From the NCBI GenBank assembly GCA_012517875.1, contig JAAYUB010000074.1, forward strand, positions 1-53,580: 53,580 bases of DNA, in the 5' to 3' direction. The position numbers and the translations under genes are program-made. Shown piece after piece: positions 8,896 through 18,265 of this stretch. Below the pieces are notes generated by a model. It ran no database searches, had not been told where the DNA came from, and saw nothing but the letters and a program-made list of their open reading frames with translations. Each line of letters begins with the position of its first letter. Within the stretch, counting starts at the first letter, position 1. Source of the stretch: Acidobacteriota bacterium (lineage in GTDB: Bacteria > Acidobacteriota > JAAYUB01).

Positions 8896-10454
8896 TGCCG
8901 CCGCACGTCACGCCGGGTACCCTGGACACGGTCTACAAGGTGCTGGACACCACGGTGGACCCAGTGGGCCTTTTCCACCGCCTCCGCGAAGGTTCTCACG
9001 CCTTTCTGCTGGAATCGGCCGACCTCATCGAGAAGTACGGTGACAAGAGCACCGGCTGCGTCGACCCGTCTCTGCGGATCACCGCGAAGAACAGCCGCTT
9101 CGCGGTGCGGGCGCTCAATGCCCGCGGCCGCCGCTACCTGGCGCATCTGGGCGGGGCCTTCCCCTTTGCCGAGGAAGTGGCAATCGTCGGTGACGTGATC
9201 ACGGGACGGGTGCGCCAGCGGTCGAATGTTCAGGACGAGGACACCCGGCTGAAATCGAGCGACATCTTCGACGTGCTCCGGGCGGTGGTCTTCCGGCTGG
9301 AGCCGCGCATTCGGCTGGACATCCCCTTCGGCGGTCTGTACGGTGTCATCGCCTACGACGCGGTCCGGGCGGTCGAGGCGCTGCCGCCCCAGCCCGACGA
9401 CGGGCTGCCCGACCTGGACTTCTACTTCGCGGATAACCTGTTCGTGATGGACCACCTGCAGAACAAGACCTATCTCATCTCCAACCTGCCGGTGCTGGAC
9501 GGCGCGGACAGCGACGCCCGGTACGACTGCATGGAGACGATCCGGCGGTTGGAAGAGGCGGTTCGGGCGGCGGAGCCGTTCCGCTGCCCGCCGGCGCCGG
9601 CGGTCGGGCCGCCGGTGGTGTCGGTGTCTGACGCCGACTTCTCGGCGCAGGTCACCCGGATTCAGGAGCACATCAGCCGGGGTGACATCTTCCAGTGTGT
9701 CTTGGCGCGGAGCTTCCGCGTGCCGGCCGCCGAGCCGCCGCTGCAGGTCTACGCCCGGCTCAAGGCGATCAACCCCGGACCCTACATGTTCTACTTCCAG
9801 GCGCCGGAATACGTGCTGCTGGGTTCCAGTCCCGAAACCTGCCTGAAGGTGTCGGCCGGCCCGGAGCGGACAGTGGAAATCCGGCCCATCGCCGGCACCT
9901 TCCCCCGGGGGCGCCGCGACGGCCGCATCGATCCGGAGCTCGACTCCCGTTACGAGCTGGACCTGCTCCAGGACACGAAGGAGCTGGCCGAGCACTGCAT
10001 GCTGGTGGACCTGGCCCGCAACGACATCGCCCGCGTCGCCGAGCCGGGCACGCGCCACGCGCCCGAACTGCTGAAAGTGGAGAAGTATTCGCACGTTCAG
10101 CATCTGGTCTCCACGGTGCGGGGAAGGTTGCGAAGCGACCTCGACGCGCTCCACGCCTACAAGGCCACCATGAACATGGGCACGCTCACCGGGGCGCCCA
10201 AGATCAAGGCGATGGAGCTGATCTGCCGGTATGAACCCGCCGCGCGCGGTTTTTATGGCGGGGCGGTCTGCTACCTGACCCCGCGTGGCGATTTCGATTC
10301 CTGCATCGTCATCCGCTCCATCCTGCTGCGGGATGGCACCGCCGAGGTCCGCGCCGGTGCCGGCATCGTCCATGACTCGGTGCCCGAGCGCGAGTGCGAG
10401 GAGACGTGGCGCAAGAGCCGGGCATGCCTCGAGGCCTTGGGAGTGGCCTCATGA
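8895..10454 (+). CDS. trpE: Anthranilate synthase component I
   Basis: Converts chorismate to anthranilate, with ammonia delivered by TrpG; first committed step of tryptophan synthesis. At 519 residues it matches the enteric-type TrpE in length. The N-terminal segment FLLESADLIEKYG carries the LLES motif of the Trp feedback site in the same setting as in Escherichia coli. The C-terminal chorismate-binding domain shows GDIFQCVLARSF, YMFYF, LLGSSPE, IAGTFPRG, ELAEHCMLVDLARND, FGVS-equivalent segments and RAGAGIVHDSVPERE. The ATG overlaps the aroF stop (TGATG), with GGGAGGA at 8881-8887 as ribosome-binding site; a GTG three bases earlier is possible but spaced less well. The stop overlaps trpG. 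Confidence 0.96.
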   Translation: MPPHVTPGTLDTVYKVLDTTVDPVGLFHRLREGSHAFLLESADLIEKYGDKSTGCVDPSLRITAKNSRFAVRALNARGRRYLAHLGGAFPFAEEVAIVGDVITGRVRQRSNVQDEDTRLKSSDIFDVLRAVVFRLEPRIRLDIPFGGLYGVIAYDAVRAVEALPPQPDDGLPDLDFYFADNLFVMDHLQNKTYLISNLPVLDGADSDARYDCMETIRRLEEAVRAAEPFRCPPAPAVGPPVVSVSDADFSAQVTRIQEHISRGDIFQCVLARSFRVPAAEPPLQVYARLKAINPGPYMFYFQAPEYVLLGSSPETCLKVSAGPERTVEIRPIAGTFPRGRRDGRIDPELDSRYELDLLQDTKELAEHCMLVDLARNDIARVAEPGTRHAPELLKVEKYSHVQHLVSTVRGRLRSDLDALHAYKATMNMGTLTGAPKIKAMELICRYEPAARGFYGGAVCYLTPRGDFDSCIVIRSILLRDGTAEVRAGAGIVHDSVPERECEETWRKSRACLEALGVAS

Positions 10455-11023
10455 ACGTGTTGATGATCGACAACTTTGATTCCTTCACCTACAACCTGGT
10501 GGACGAGCTGCGCGGCCTGGGTGCGGCCGTGCGCATCCACCGCAACGACCTCGCGCCCGCCGACCTGGCGCAAGTGCTCGGGGAACTCCGGCCGCGGCTG
10601 ATCGTGCTGTCACCGGGACCGTCTTCCCCCGCCGAGGCGGGCATCTGTGTACCCCTGATTCGGCGGTACCATCCGGAATATCCCATCCTGGGCATCTGTC
10701 TCGGGCACCAGTGCCTCATTGAGGCGTTCGGCGGTGTGGTGGGTCGGTCGCCCGTGCCGGTGCACGGCAAGAAATCGCGGGTGACCCACGCGGGCACGAC
10801 GCTGTTCGACGGCGTGCCGCAAATCTTTTCCGCCGGCCGGTACCACTCGCTGTGCGGGATGGAAATCCCGCCGCCTCTTCAGGTGACCGCCACCGCCGAC
10901 GGCGTCCCCATGGCCGTGGAGGATCCAGCCGGCCGGCTGACGGGGCTGCAGTTCCACCCCGAGTCGATACTCACCGCCCACGGCAGCCGGATTCTGGCCA
11001 ACGCGCTGCGGAGGCTGCCATGA
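10451..11023 (+). CDS. trpG: Anthranilate synthase component II (glutamine amidotransferase)
   Basis: Class I glutamine amidotransferase that hydrolyses glutamine and channels ammonia to TrpE. The 190-residue protein starts at the typical MNVLMIDNFDSFTYNL. The nucleophile Cys lies in GICLGHQ (about residue 80) and the His-Glu pair in HPES (about 173). A stand-alone TrpG, not fused to TrpD as in enterics. The start ATG overlaps the trpE stop (ATGA), which argues against the longer in-frame extension into trpE. The stop overlaps trpD in the same way. Confidence 0.96.
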   Translation: MNVLMIDNFDSFTYNLVDELRGLGAAVRIHRNDLAPADLAQVLGELRPRLIVLSPGPSSPAEAGICVPLIRRYHPEYPILGICLGHQCLIEAFGGVVGRSPVPVHGKKSRVTHAGTTLFDGVPQIFSAGRYHSLCGMEIPPPLQVTATADGVPMAVEDPAGRLTGLQFHPESILTAHGSRILANALRRLP

Positions 11024-12054
11024 GCACCGCGGAAGGCATCCTGACGAAGCTGTCCCGGCGGCAGGACCTCACCCGCGAGGAGTCGCTCGGCTTCATGCGC
11101 TCAGTGATGGACGGCTCCTGGTCCGACGCCCGCGTAGGGGCGGCACTCATGGCGCTGAACCTGAAGGGGGTGTCGGTGACGGAGCTGGCCGCCTTCGCGG
11201 AGCTGGCTCGCGCCGCGGCGGTGCGGATCACGCCGCGGGCGCGGCCGCTGCTGGACACTTGCGGCACCGGGGGCGACGGTTGCCGCACGTTCAATATCTC
11301 GACGGCGGCGGCGTTCGTGCTGGCCGGCTGCGGCGTGGCGGTGGCCAAGCACGGCAACCGATCGGTGTCATCGCGCTGCGGCAGCGCCGACGTGCTCGAG
11401 GTGCTCGGCGTGAACGTGCAGTTGCCGCCGGAGGGCGTCCGCCGGTGCATCGAGACCGCGGGGATCGGCTTCCTGTTCGCACCGGCCCACCACCCGGCGT
11501 TTCGGCGGGTGGGGGAGATCCGTCGGGAACTGGGTTTCCGCACCGTGTTCAACCTGCTGGGGCCGTTGCTGAATCCGGCCGGGGTGAGCGCCCAGGTCAT
11601 CGGTGTCTACGACGCCGCGCTGACGGAGCTCGTCGCCGGCGCGCTGGCGCGGCTGGGCCTGGCGGACGCCATGGTGGTCCACGGCGACGGCCTGGACGAG
11701 CTCACGCTGGACGGCCCCAACCGGATCGTCTGGCTGCACCGCGGCTGCGTGCAGACGTTCACCCTCCACCCGGCCGAGACCGGTTTGGAGAGCGTACCGC
11801 GGGAAGCGCTGGCCGTGGACGGGCCCGGGGCCAGCGCGGATGTCGTGCGGCGCGTGCTGGCGGGTGAGCGGTGTCCCGGCCGGAACGTTGTGTTGCTCAA
11901 CGCGGCGGCGGGCCTGCTGGTCGCGGGGCGGGCCGCGTCGTTCGCCGACGGCGTCGCCCGGGCCGCGGCGGCTGTCGACTCGGGCCGGGCGGCGGCCAAG
12001 CTGGAAGACTTGAGGAGGTACAGCCATGATTTTGGATCAAATCGTCGCCCATAA
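11020..12054 (+). CDS. trpD: Anthranilate phosphoribosyltransferase
   Basis: Transfers the phosphoribosyl group from PRPP to anthranilate. 344 residues, normal length. Conserved segments are the PRPP glycine loop [36 protein letters not shown] and the anthranilate-site HHPAFRRV. The ATG overlaps the trpG stop (ATGA). The 3' end runs 29 bp into trpCFB, because the downstream start lies within its last codons next to a strong GAGGAGG ribosome-binding site. A longer in-frame start inside trpG was rejected. Confidence 0.95.
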   Translation: MSTAEGILTKLSRRQDLTREESLGFMRSVMDGSWSDARVGAALMALNLKGVSVTELAAFAELARAAAVRITPRARPLLDTCGTGGDGCRTFNISTAAAFVLAGCGVAVAKHGNRSVSSRCGSADVLEVLGVNVQLPPEGVRRCIETAGIGFLFAPAHHPAFRRVGEIRRELGFRTVFNLLGPLLNPAGVSAQVIGVYDAALTELVAGALARLGLADAMVVHGDGLDELTLDGPNRIVWLHRGCVQTFTLHPAETGLESVPREALAVDGPGASADVVRRVLAGERCPGRNVVLLNAAAGLLVAGRAASFADGVARAAAAVDSGRAAAKLEDLRRYSHDFGSNRRP

Positions 12055-14482
12055 GCGGACCGAGCTGCCGCGCGGCGCCGACTTCACGCGGCTCAAGCCC
12101 GCGGCGCGGAGCCTTCGCGCCCACCTGCGGGGACGGCACCATCTCATCGCCGAAATCAAGCGGCGATCGCCGTCGGCGGGCGAACTGGGCGGCCGATCCG
12201 TCCGCGAACTGGCGATGGGATACGACCGCTACGCCTCGGCCATATCGGTGGTCACCGATCGACGATTCTTCGGCGGCGACCCGGCCGACATCCGGCGGGT
12301 GAAGGCGGTCACGGCGCTGCCGGTGCTGCGCAAGGATTTCATCATCGACGAGGCCCAGATTCTGGAGTCGCGGGCGCTGGGCGCCGACGCCGTGCTCCTC
12401 ATCGCCGCACTGCTGTCGGTGGCGGACCTGCAGCGCTTCATCGCCGTCGCCGCTGGCCTTGGCATGGACAGCCTGGTAGAGGTGCACACCGAAGCGGAGT
12501 TGGACAAAGCTCTGGCCGCGGATGCCGGAATCATCGGGATCAACAACCGGGATCTGAACGATTTTCGGGTGGACCTGGAGACCACGCTGCGACTGAAGGA
12601 GCAGATCCCCACCGACCGCCTGGTGGTGAGCGAGTCGGGCATTGCCAGCTTGGCCGACATCATCCGGCTGGACACCCACGCCGTGCTCGTGGGCACGGCG
12701 CTCATGCGCGCCGCCGACCCGGCCGAGCGGCTTGCGGCGCTGCGACGGCCGAAAGTGAAGGTGTGCGGCGTGACCCGAGCTGAGGACGCGGCGGCGGCCG
12801 TTGCATCCGGCGTCGACTACATCGGCTTCAACTTCCACCCCGGCAGTCCGCGCTACATTGAGCCGGAGCACGCGGCGGCGATCACCCGGGAGCTCCCCAA
12901 CACCGTGGCGGCGGTGGGTGTGTTCGTGGACGCGCCGCGGGCAGCGGTGCGTCGTGTCGTGGATGTGGTCGGCCTCGACGTGCTCCAGTTCCACGGCCGC
13001 GAAAGCGCCGCCTATTGCCGCGGCTGGACGCAGCCGGTGATCAAGGCGTTCCGCGTGATTGAGAGCCTGCCGGATGCCGACGGCTACCGCGTATTCGCCC
13101 GACTGTATGACAGCGGTGACGGAACGCGGTTCGGTGGCACCGGCCGTTCGTTCAACCACCGGCTGCTGGCCGGCGTGCCCGGCAAGGTGTTCCTGGCCGG
13201 CGGGCTCGGGCCCGAGACGGTGACCGACTTGCCGGTGGATCCCTTCGCCGTGGATGCCTGTTCCGGCTTGGAGACGGCGCCGGGGATAAAGGACGCAGTC
13301 GCCGTGTGGCGGTTCGCCCGCGTCGCCAAGGACCGCACCCGTTTCGGTCGGTTCGGCGGGCGGTTCGTCCCCGAGACGCTCATGGCGGCGCTCGACGAGC
13401 TGGAGACGGCTTGGGGCCGGGCCATGACCGATCCGGCGTTCGGCGCCGAGCTGACGCGCCTGCTCAGGGACTACGCCGGCCGGCCTACGCCCTTGTATCT
13501 GGCGCGAAATTTCTCTGCGGCTGCGGGTGGGAAAGTATATCTCAAGCGGGAGGATCTCCTCCACGGAGGTGCCCACAAGACCAACAACGTGCTGGGACAG
13601 ATGTTGCTGGCGCGCCGCATGGGCAAGACGCGGGTCGTTGCCGAGACGGGCGCCGGGCAGCACGGCGTCGCCGTGGCCATGGCCGGCGCCTTGTTCCGCC
13701 TGCCGGTGGAGGTGTACATGGGCGTCGAGGACATGGCCCGCCAGCGCGTCAACGTGGAGCGGATGCGTCTCTGCGGCGCCACGGTAACGCCGGTGGAGAC
13801 TGCGCCCGGCTGCGGCACGCTGAAGGACGCGGTGAGTCAGGCGCTCCGTGACTGGACGACAAACGTCCGCACCACCTATTACCTGCTGGGGTCGGTGGCG
13901 GGCCCCTATCCCTATCCGGCGGTGGTGCGGGATTTCCAGAAGATCATCGGCCGCGAAGCGCGGGAACAGATTCTAAAGGCGGCCGGACGGCTGCCTGATG
14001 CGGTGGTGGCGTGCGTGGGCGGCGGCTCCAACGCTATCGGAATCTTCGATGCGTTTCTGGGGGACGCCGGAGTTCGTCTCGTGGGGGTGGAAGCCGGCGG
14101 TGACGGCGTCCGCCACGGCGCGTCGCTCGGCGGTGGGCGCGAGGGGATCTTTCAGGGGGCCCGGACCATGGTGCTGCAGGATGCCGACGGCCAGATCGAG
14201 GAAGCGCACAGCATCTCCGCCGGTTTGGACTACCCGGGCGTGGGCCCGCAGCACGCCCAGCTGCAACGTACCGGCCGGGCCGATTACGTCAGCGCGACCG
14301 ACGCCGAAGCGGTGGCGGCCTTCCGACTGCTGGCTCGCGCCGAGGGGATCATCCCGGCGCTGGAATCGGCCCATGCCTTGGCCCATGTGCTGAAGATGAA
14401 CCTTGGATCCGACGACGTGGTGGTGCTCAACCTGTCGGGACGAGGCGACAAGGACTTGGCGACTGTGGAGGCGCAACCATGA
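12026..14482 (+). CDS. trpCFB: Trifunctional IGP synthase / PRA isomerase / tryptophan synthase beta
   Basis: One uninterrupted 818-residue frame holds three enzymes. Residues 1-241 are indole-3-glycerol-phosphate synthase, with [30 protein letters not shown] and VSESGI. Residues 243-433 are phosphoribosylanthranilate isomerase, with catalytic Cys in KVKVCGVTR, then [24 protein letters not shown] and FLAGGL. Residues 437-818 are tryptophan synthase beta, with the PLP lysine K518 in [21 protein letters not shown] and phosphate-binding [12 protein letters not shown]. Linkers are only a few residues, so the frame is a true fusion and each domain has near-full length. TrpCF and TrpFB fusions are known; the triple fusion is unusual. 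GAGGAGGT at 12012-12019 is a strong ribosome-binding site. It would cover the isomerase step through to Trp formation together with the separate TrpA. Confidence 0.95.
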   Translation: MILDQIVAHKRTELPRGADFTRLKPAARSLRAHLRGRHHLIAEIKRRSPSAGELGGRSVRELAMGYDRYASAISVVTDRRFFGGDPADIRRVKAVTALPVLRKDFIIDEAQILESRALGADAVLLIAALLSVADLQRFIAVAAGLGMDSLVEVHTEAELDKALAADAGIIGINNRDLNDFRVDLETTLRLKEQIPTDRLVVSESGIASLADIIRLDTHAVLVGTALMRAADPAERLAALRRPKVKVCGVTRAEDAAAAVASGVDYIGFNFHPGSPRYIEPEHAAAITRELPNTVAAVGVFVDAPRAAVRRVVDVVGLDVLQFHGRESAAYCRGWTQPVIKAFRVIESLPDADGYRVFARLYDSGDGTRFGGTGRSFNHRLLAGVPGKVFLAGGLGPETVTDLPVDPFAVDACSGLETAPGIKDAVAVWRFARVAKDRTRFGRFGGRFVPETLMAALDELETAWGRAMTDPAFGAELTRLLRDYAGRPTPLYLARNFSAAAGGKVYLKREDLLHGGAHKTNNVLGQMLLARRMGKTRVVAETGAGQHGVAVAMAGALFRLPVEVYMGVEDMARQRVNVERMRLCGATVTPVETAPGCGTLKDAVSQALRDWTTNVRTTYYLLGSVAGPYPYPAVVRDFQKIIGREAREQILKAAGRLPDAVVACVGGGSNAIGIFDAFLGDAGVRLVGVEAGGDGVRHGASLGGGREGIFQGARTMVLQDADGQIEEAHSISAGLDYPGVGPQHAQLQRTGRADYVSATDAEAVAAFRLLARAEGIIPALESAHALAHVLKMNLGSDDVVVLNLSGRGDKDLATVEAQP

Positions 14483-15297
14483 ACCTGACCCAACGACTGC
14501 ATGATTGCCGCCAAACCGGCCGGCTGGCCTTCATGGCCCACGTATACGCCGGCTATCCCGACGCAGCGTTCACCCGGCGGCTGATCGACGTGCTGGCCCC
14601 GGCGGTGGACATCCTGGAATTGGGCATCCCGTACAGCGACCCGCTGGCCGACGGTCCGGTGTTCCAGGCCGCTTGCCGTCGCGCGCTGGAAAACGGAGTT
14701 CGACCCGCTGACGTGTTCCGCTTGGCGGCGAGGCTGTGGCCGTCAGGGTTCCGACGGCCCGTCGTGCTCACCACGTATGCCAATATGGTGTATCAGGCAG
14801 GACCGGCCGATTTTACGGCGCGGCTCGCCGAGGTCGGTGTCCAGGGTCTCATCGTGCCGGATCTGCCCGTGGACGAGAGCGGCGAGTTGCACCGGACCTG
14901 TGCCGATGCAGGGGTGCACCTGATTCAGCTTGTGGCGCCCACCACACCGCTGGCGCGGCTGGAGCGGATCCTGGCAGCGGCATCCGGATTTGTCTACCTT
15001 GTGTCGGTGGCGGGAGTGACCGGAACCGATCAGGCCGCGGACACCGCGTTGCAGCAGCAGGTGGACCGGATTCGGATGCGGTCGGACCTGCCGCTGCTCG
15101 TCGGTTTCGGTATCAGCAGCCCGGAACAGGCGATGGCGTTGCAGGATGTGGACGGTTTCATCATGGGCAGCGCCATCGCCCGGCGGGTGGCGCCGGACCG
15201 GCCGGACGACGAGGCGCTGGCCGACGTAGCGGGGTTCGTCCGCCAGTTTCGGGACCTGCCGCGGCGGGACGGAAACGGCGACGGGGGCAAGGCATGA
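14479..15297 (+). CDS. trpA: Tryptophan synthase alpha subunit
   Basis: Cleaves indole-3-glycerol phosphate to indole and glyceraldehyde 3-phosphate; indole passes through a tunnel to TrpB. The 272-residue TIM barrel shows the catalytic Glu in [12 protein letters not shown], the catalytic Asp in [10 protein letters not shown], then VPDLPVDE, the Gly-rich [11 protein letters not shown] and phosphate-binding [10 protein letters not shown] and IMGSAI. The start overlaps the trpCFB stop (ATGA), so the alpha subunit is made alongside the beta domain of the fusion. The N-terminal [11 protein letters not shown] differs from the usual FIPYLTAGDPD but keeps the spacing. Confidence 0.95.
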   Translation: MNLTQRLHDCRQTGRLAFMAHVYAGYPDAAFTRRLIDVLAPAVDILELGIPYSDPLADGPVFQAACRRALENGVRPADVFRLAARLWPSGFRRPVVLTTYANMVYQAGPADFTARLAEVGVQGLIVPDLPVDESGELHRTCADAGVHLIQLVAPTTPLARLERILAAASGFVYLVSVAGVTGTDQAADTALQQQVDRIRMRSDLPLLVGFGISSPEQAMALQDVDGFIMGSAIARRVAPDRPDDEALADVAGFVRQFRDLPRRDGNGDGGKA

Positions 15298-16589
15298 ACG
15301 TTCGGATGCATGCTTCGACGGTCGCGGGGACGGTCGCAGCGCCAGCCTCCAAGAGTGTGATGATTCGAGCCGTGGCGGCGGCCCTGCTGGCAACGGGGCG
15401 GACGGTGATCCGGAATCCGTCCCGTTGTGACGATGCCCGGGCGGCCCTGACGGTGGCCCGGGCGCTGGGCGCCCGGGTGGCGGTGCGGCGGGACCGCGTC
15501 ACCGTGACCGGCGGCTTGGCGCCCGTGGGAACTCCGCTGGATTGCGGGGAATCGGGGCTGGCGGCGCGGCTGTTCCCGGCCATCGCGGCGCTGGGCGTCA
15601 GTGAAGTGACCATCACCGGACGGGGATCGCTGCTCCGCCGGCCGTTGGGGCTTATCGAGCCTCCGCTCCGGCAACTGGGCGCGGAGTGTGCGAGCACGAA
15701 CGGCCATCTGCCCCTGCGGGTGCGGGGGCCGCTGCAAGGCGGACAGACCGAGGTGAACGGCGCGCTCACGTCCCAGTTCCTGACGGGCCTGCTCATGGCC
15801 CTTCCCTTAGCGCCGCAAGACTCGGTCCTTTCGGTGTGCGGATTGGCCAGCCGTCCGTACATCGACCTGACCCTGGCGGTGATGCGCTCGTTCGGGGTGA
15901 CTGCCGAACACGAGGAGGATGGGGGGTTCCGCATCCGCGGCAATCAGCGGTACCGGGCAGCGGACTGCATCGTGGAAGGAGACTGGAGCGGGGCGGCCTT
16001 TCTCTTGGTAGCCGGGGCCGTAGCTGGTGACATCGTCGTGACGGGATTGGATCCGGCCTCCACTCAGGCTGACCGCCGCGTCATGAACGCGCTGGTGGCG
16101 GCCGGTGCGGCACCTGAATGGAACGCCGTTCCCGGAGGGCCGTCGGCAATGGACGGTGTGCGAATCTCCCGCGCGGACTTGTGTGCCTTCGAGATCGACC
16201 TGACCGATGCGCCCGATCTGTTTCCACCCCTGGTGGCCCTGGCGGTCCACGCCCGCGGGCGAAGCGTACTGGGCGGCGCGGAACGTCTGGCGCACAAGGA
16301 AAGCGATCGAGCGACTGCGCTGATCCGGATGTTCACAAGGCTCGGTGGGGACGTCCGTCGGGAGGGGAACGTCCTGGTGGTGGCCGGCGGCCACCGGCTG
16401 GCAGGCGGCACGGTGGACGCCGGGGGCGACCATCGCATGGCCATGGCCGCGGCGGTGGCGGCGCTCGGCGCCGCGGCTCCCGTGACCATTGTCGGCGCGG
16501 AGTGCATCCGCAAGTCGTACCCCGACTTCTTCGCTGACCTGGCCACGCTCGGCGCCTGCTGTGTCCGACTGGCAGCGCGATCATCGTAA
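15294..16589 (+). CDS. aroA: 3-phosphoshikimate 1-carboxyvinyltransferase (EPSP synthase)
   Basis: Sixth step of the shikimate pathway, joining PEP to shikimate 3-phosphate. 431 residues. The substrate-binding Lys is in APASKSVMIRA near the N-terminus; TSQFLTGLLMA, VEGDWSGAAFLL, DAPDLFPPLVALA, LAHKESDRA, GGDHRMAMA and KSYPDFF follow in order. The usual NAGTAMR loop reads CGESGLAARLF, the ESG form found in some other bacteria; residues here affect glyphosate sensitivity, but no prediction is made. The ATG overlaps the trpA stop; a much longer frame reading back through trpA was rejected. The gene closes the operon, so chorismate supply is co-regulated with Trp synthesis. I see no terminator hairpin after it. 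Confidence 0.93.
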   Translation: MNVRMHASTVAGTVAAPASKSVMIRAVAAALLATGRTVIRNPSRCDDARAALTVARALGARVAVRRDRVTVTGGLAPVGTPLDCGESGLAARLFPAIAALGVSEVTITGRGSLLRRPLGLIEPPLRQLGAECASTNGHLPLRVRGPLQGGQTEVNGALTSQFLTGLLMALPLAPQDSVLSVCGLASRPYIDLTLAVMRSFGVTAEHEEDGGFRIRGNQRYRAADCIVEGDWSGAAFLLVAGAVAGDIVVTGLDPASTQADRRVMNALVAAGAAPEWNAVPGGPSAMDGVRISRADLCAFEIDLTDAPDLFPPLVALAVHARGRSVLGGAERLAHKESDRATALIRMFTRLGGDVRREGNVLVVAGGHRLAGGTVDAGGDHRMAMAAAVAALGAAAPVTIVGAECIRKSYPDFFADLATLGACCVRLAARSS

Positions 16590-16697
16590 TGACAATCGCC
16601 ATCGATCGCCGGGTTACCGCCGCGGTTCGCCGCCGGCGTCTTTCCATCCCCGATCATGTTATACTGTCGCCGGTGTTGGACCACCTGAAAAGACGCG

Positions 16698-17264
16698 ATG
16701 CCGTGGATTGATTACCGGAAGAAGCTGAAATCGCTCTACGGTCCGTCCGCAACTGCAGTGGCCCAGGTCGAGGTGCCGCTTCAGAGCCACCTGATGGTGG
16801 ATGGCGTCGGAGACCCCAGCGACTCTCCGGAATTCGCCGCCGCCGTGGAGACACTGTTCGCCGAGTCGTATGCCGTCACGTTCATGGTGACTAAGGGCCC
16901 GCTGGCCGTGAACCACAACGTGATGCCGCTGGAAGGACTGGGGTGAGTCGATGACATGACTCGATTTTCGATCCACGAAGAGTCGCACTGGCGGTGGACC
17001 CTCATGATCATGTAGCCGGCTCTCGTCACCGGGGCGCTCGTGGAGCGCGACGTGGCCGAGGTGCGGCGCCAGGCGGCGCCTGTGGCTATTGATCGGCTCC
17101 GCTGCGCGGTCCTGGTCGAGGGCGCAGCAGTGGCGAAGGTGCACCGCAACACCGAATCCCTTGGCCGGCGGCTGGCGGGAAAGCGTCATGAGATCTCCCT
17201 CAGCGACAGCCGCAAGGCCACCCCGGCCAGGTGGAAGACCATCATCCGCCGACCGGTGGGTTGA
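16698..17264 (+). pseudogene. GyrI-like small-molecule-binding protein, broken by two stops
   Basis: The first 82 codons (MPWIDYRKKLKSLYGPSATA..., LMVDGVGDP, ETLFAESYAVTFMV, MPLEGL) match the start of GyrI-like (SOUL/COG4832-type) proteins. There the family continues with two Trp after MPLEGL. Here those codons are GGG and a TGA stop (16944-16946), and the same frame then continues VDDMTRFSIHEESHWRWTLMIM. A second stop TAG at 17013-17015 follows, after which the frame runs on as PALVTGALVERDVAEVRRQ and ends with LAGKRHEISLSDSRK...LKTII-like sequence at 17264. Both halves are in one frame, so the damage is two nonsense changes without a frameshift. A dozen or so residues before the C-terminal part also appear to be missing. 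Probably recently inactivated. Confidence 0.72.
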
Positions 17265-17324
17265 TGGATATGCAGCAGTCGATGACCAACCGTCGGCGTC
17301 GATTATTCGGGGCAGGAGGCGTGT

Positions 17325-18161
17325 GTGTTCCCTCGATCCGTCGTCGTCACGGGTGCCAACGGGCAGGTGGGCGGCCGGCTGCTGGCTGAATTGGTGCAGC
17401 GCGGCATCATGCCGACTGCGCTGGTACGCAAACCGTTCGTCGTGGAGGGCTGCCGCTCTATTGCCAATTGGCTGGTGGTGGACGCCGCCCGAGACGTCAT
17501 CCGCACAGCCGAGGCGGTGGTGCATCTGGCGGGAGCGCTGAATCCGCCCGACCACGACTACATGAAGGCCAACGTGCTTCCCGCCGACCGACTGATCCAG
17601 GCCCTCGAGGGCGGACGGGCGCGACTCGTGGTGTTCCTGAGCTATCTCGGCGCGTCGGAAACCGCCGCCAACCCCTACCTCCAGACCAAGGCCCGCGCCG
17701 AGCAGCTGATCCGGGACACCCGGATTCCGCTGGCCGTGTTCCGGTGCGCCCATATCATCGGTCCGCCGGAGGCGCCCGGACCCACGGCGAGCGCCTTGCT
17801 CGCCGGACCGACGGAGCGGGTGACGGTGCTCGGCAGCGGCCGGCAGCGCGTCGCGCCCGTTTTCATCGGGGATGTCGTGAACGCCATCCTGGCCGCGCTT
17901 GAGTCGGGCGAAAGCGGGATCTTCGACCTGCAGGGTCCTGAGGAGATGGCGATGGACGATCTGGTGCGCCTGCTGAACCGCAACGAGCGGGTGCCCATCC
18001 GCCACATCCCCGCCATTTTGGCCCAGCTCCTGCAATATGTGGGGCCGAAGCTCCCCGGTGGCCTCATCGACATCATGCTCCGCGACAGCCGGAGCGAGAA
18101 AGCCACAGCAGCTCCAGCTTTGGGTCTCCGGTTGAATTCCCTGCGCCAGGTTTGGTCGTAG
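17325..18161 (+). CDS. NAD(P)-binding Rossmann-fold protein (atypical SDR, NmrA/NDUFA9-like)
   Basis: 278 residues. The N-terminal dinucleotide-binding strand-loop-helix VVVTGANGQVGGRLLAEL (5-22) carries the GxxGxxG motif of atypical short-chain dehydrogenases. AVVHLAGALNPP, a loop without the usual catalytic Tyr-x-x-x-Lys (NPYLQTKARAEQ replaces it), and FRCAHIIGPP follow; the C-terminal part has VFIGDVVNAILAAL. Such proteins act as oxidoreductases, epimerases or redox-sensing regulators; the substrate cannot be told. The GTG start is supported by AGGAGG at 17314-17319. It is followed directly by the methyltransferase-like gene and may share its transcript. Confidence 0.75.
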   Translation: MFPRSVVVTGANGQVGGRLLAELVQRGIMPTALVRKPFVVEGCRSIANWLVVDAARDVIRTAEAVVHLAGALNPPDHDYMKANVLPADRLIQALEGGRARLVVFLSYLGASETAANPYLQTKARAEQLIRDTRIPLAVFRCAHIIGPPEAPGPTASALLAGPTERVTVLGSGRQRVAPVFIGDVVNAILAALESGESGIFDLQGPEEMAMDDLVRLLNRNERVPIRHIPAILAQLLQYVGPKLPGGLIDIMLRDSRSEKATAAPALGLRLNSLRQVWS

Positions 18162-18265
18162 GGATTCACGTTACCGACGGAGCCATAATTTTCGATGCCC
18201 GTGGCATCACGCGTCGTTTGAACAAACAGTGGAACCCGAACATCCGGCGGTCGAGGGCGGGTCCC

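Noticed and set aside
8832-10373. 513-codon open frame antisense to trpE
   Set aside because: High GC leaves long mirror frames; the translation is Arg/Gly/His-rich with no family resemblance, while the plus strand encodes a full TrpE.
11897-13663. 588-codon frame antisense to trpD/trpCFB
   Set aside because: Same reason; the opposite strand has three recognisable enzyme domains.
14736-16589. AroA with a 186-residue N-terminal extension
   Set aside because: The extension is trpA read in another frame; AroA homology and the ATGA overlap place the start at 15294.
16940-17020. Selenocysteine or stop-codon recoding in the GyrI-like gene
   Set aside because: There are two different stop codons, and no stem-loop of the SECIS type follows the TGA; simple decay is simpler.
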